A stretch of 38,988 nucleotides of DNA. It comes from an uncultured Agathobaculum sp. (lineage in GTDB: Bacteria; Bacillota; Clostridia; Oscillospirales; Butyricicoccaceae). This document shows positions 38,179-38,988 of this stretch, piece by piece. Location of the stretch: assembly GCF_944384695.1 (NCBI RefSeq), contig NZ_CALWUQ010000011.1, positions 1-38,988 on the forward strand, given 5' to 3'. The notes beneath the pieces were generated by a model that made no database searches, was not told the DNA's origin, and worked only from the letters and a program-made list of their open reading frames with translations. Position 1 is the first letter of the stretch; each line of letters starts with the position of its first letter. Made by a program: the position numbers and the translations under genes.

Positions 38179-38988
38179 GTGGCATCTTTGATTGTCAGCG
38201 TGGACGCGGGCAGTCCGGCGGAGCGCGCAGGGCTTCGTGCGGGGGAAACCCTGCTGCAGATTGACGGCACGACCGTTCGTGATGTGCTCGATTATAAATT
38301 TTACAGCTATGATGCTTCGCTCACTTTGCAGGTGCTGGAAGCGGACGGGAAAACGCTGCGCGAGGTGCGCGTGCGCAAGCGCGAGGGCGAGCCGCTCGGT
38401 CTCAACTTTGAGCATTATCTGATGGACGGCATGAAGCAGTGCTCAAACAAGTGTGTGTTCTGCTTCATCGACCAACTGCCGCGCGGTATGCGCAAAACGC
38501 TCTACGTGAAGGATGACGACGCGCGCATGTCCTTCCTGATGGGCAATTATATTTCGATGACCAATCTGTCCGAAGCGGATGTGGACCGCATCCTGCGCAT
38601 GCATATTTCGCCGGTCAATATTTCGGTGCAGACGACCAACCCGGCGCTGCGCGTTCAGATGCTGCGCAATCCGCGCGCGGGTGAAGCGCTGAAAATCATG
38701 AACCGCTTTGCCGAGGGCGGCATTCAGATGAATTGCCAGTTGGTCGTGTGCAAGGGCTTAAATGACGGCGAGGAATTGAAACGCTCGCTGCGCGACCTCA
38801 AGGCGCTGTATCCCGCAGTGAATACGATTTCGGTCGTGCCGTTTGGCATGACGCGGCACCGAGAGGGGCTGTATCCGCTCGAGCCGACCGATAAGGCAGC
38901 GGCTGAGTCGATTCTGGACATCGTTGAGCCGTTCGCGGATGAGTGCCTGCGCGAGCTGGGCACGCGGCTGGTCTGGTGCGGGGATGAG
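38179..38988 (+). CDS. PDZ and radical-SAM-like protein, DUF512 family (3' end outside window)
   Basis: Open to the end of the window; 270 codons seen. GTG start at 38179 behind AAGGAGGA. An N-terminal PDZ-like domain (SLIVSVDAGSPAERAGLRAGETLLQIDGTTVRDVLDYKF) is followed by CSNKCVFCFIDQLP near residues 88-101, a CxxxCxxC pattern as in radical SAM enzymes, and a barrel-like domain with ISVQTTNPALRVQML and CQLVVCKGLNDGEEL. DUF512 proteins usually run to about 430-450 residues and are often upstream of der/engA; the function is unknown. The tentative radical SAM reading rests on the cysteine motif. Confidence 0.85.
   Translation, partial: MASLIVSVDAGSPAERAGLRAGETLLQIDGTTVRDVLDYKFYSYDASLTLQVLEADGKTLREVRVRKREGEPLGLNFEHYLMDGMKQCSNKCVFCFIDQLPRGMRKTLYVKDDDARMSFLMGNYISMTNLSEADVDRILRMHISPVNISVQTTNPALRVQMLRNPRAGEALKIMNRFAEGGIQMNCQLVVCKGLNDGEELKRSLRDLKALYPAVNTISVVPFGMTRHREGLYPLEPTDKAAAESILDIVEPFADECLRELGTRLVWCGDE

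Overview
The window looks like the chromosome of an anaerobic, low-GC-lineage Gram-positive bacterium of the class Clostridia with moderately high GC. The signs are a Gram-positive PolC replicase, a T-box leader, a LicT/BglG antitermination system with a beta-glucoside PTS, strong AGGAGG-type ribosome binding sites, Fhs, and a flavin reductase-rubredoxin fusion typical of strict anaerobes. An Oscillospirales-type gut commensal, for example a Butyricicoccus relative, fits, but that is inference. Most of the content is housekeeping and biosynthesis. I see no phage, insertion sequence, CRISPR array, tRNA or rRNA.

Layout. (1) 1-5332: the 3' nine tenths of polC, then two small uncharacterised genes (DUF6054-like and DUF1835/DUF3658-like) in the same direction. 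(2) 5329-11707: a compact histidine operon, hisZG-D-B-H-A-F-I-E, with its own promoter and terminator. Its first gene is a single reading frame joining HisZ to HisG. hisC and a histidinol-phosphatase are absent. (3) 11706-14830: redox genes (NimA/PNPOx-like, NAD(P)H reductase, Hrb-type flavin reductase-rubredoxin) and a DUF421/DUF4363 membrane pair. (4) 14931-20456: branched-chain amino acid genes, consisting of a consensus promoter, a T-box leader, ilvB, ilvN, ilvC, a striking tract of consecutive hairpins, and ilvD. (5) 20472-26199: pyrE, an Lrp/aminotransferase pair, fhs and a RodA/FtsW-type SEDS gene.

(6) 26241-29867: a divergent sugar/polyol locus, with a hyi-like isomerase, iolG and a 32-codon ORF on one strand and a LacI-family regulator on the other. 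The two sides are separated by an AT-rich region with strong palindromes. (7) 30104-30475: a cysteine-rich protein of unknown function with an internal duplication. (8) 30771-35300: a beta-glucoside operon (licT, PTS EIIBCA, 6-phospho-beta-glucosidase) with two RAT/terminator modules, one before and one immediately after licT. (9) 35321-38988: DUF1275 membrane protein, RluA-type pseudouridine synthase, the DUF177-rpmF pair, and the 5' part of a PDZ/radical-SAM-like DUF512 protein running off the end.

Nothing here is clearly a new defence or mobile system. The points that most deserve a second look are the HisZ-HisG fusion, the hairpin tract between ilvC and ilvD, the duplicated cysteine-rich protein, the double RAT arrangement around licT, and the small ORF plus palindromes in the iolG/LacI divergent region.
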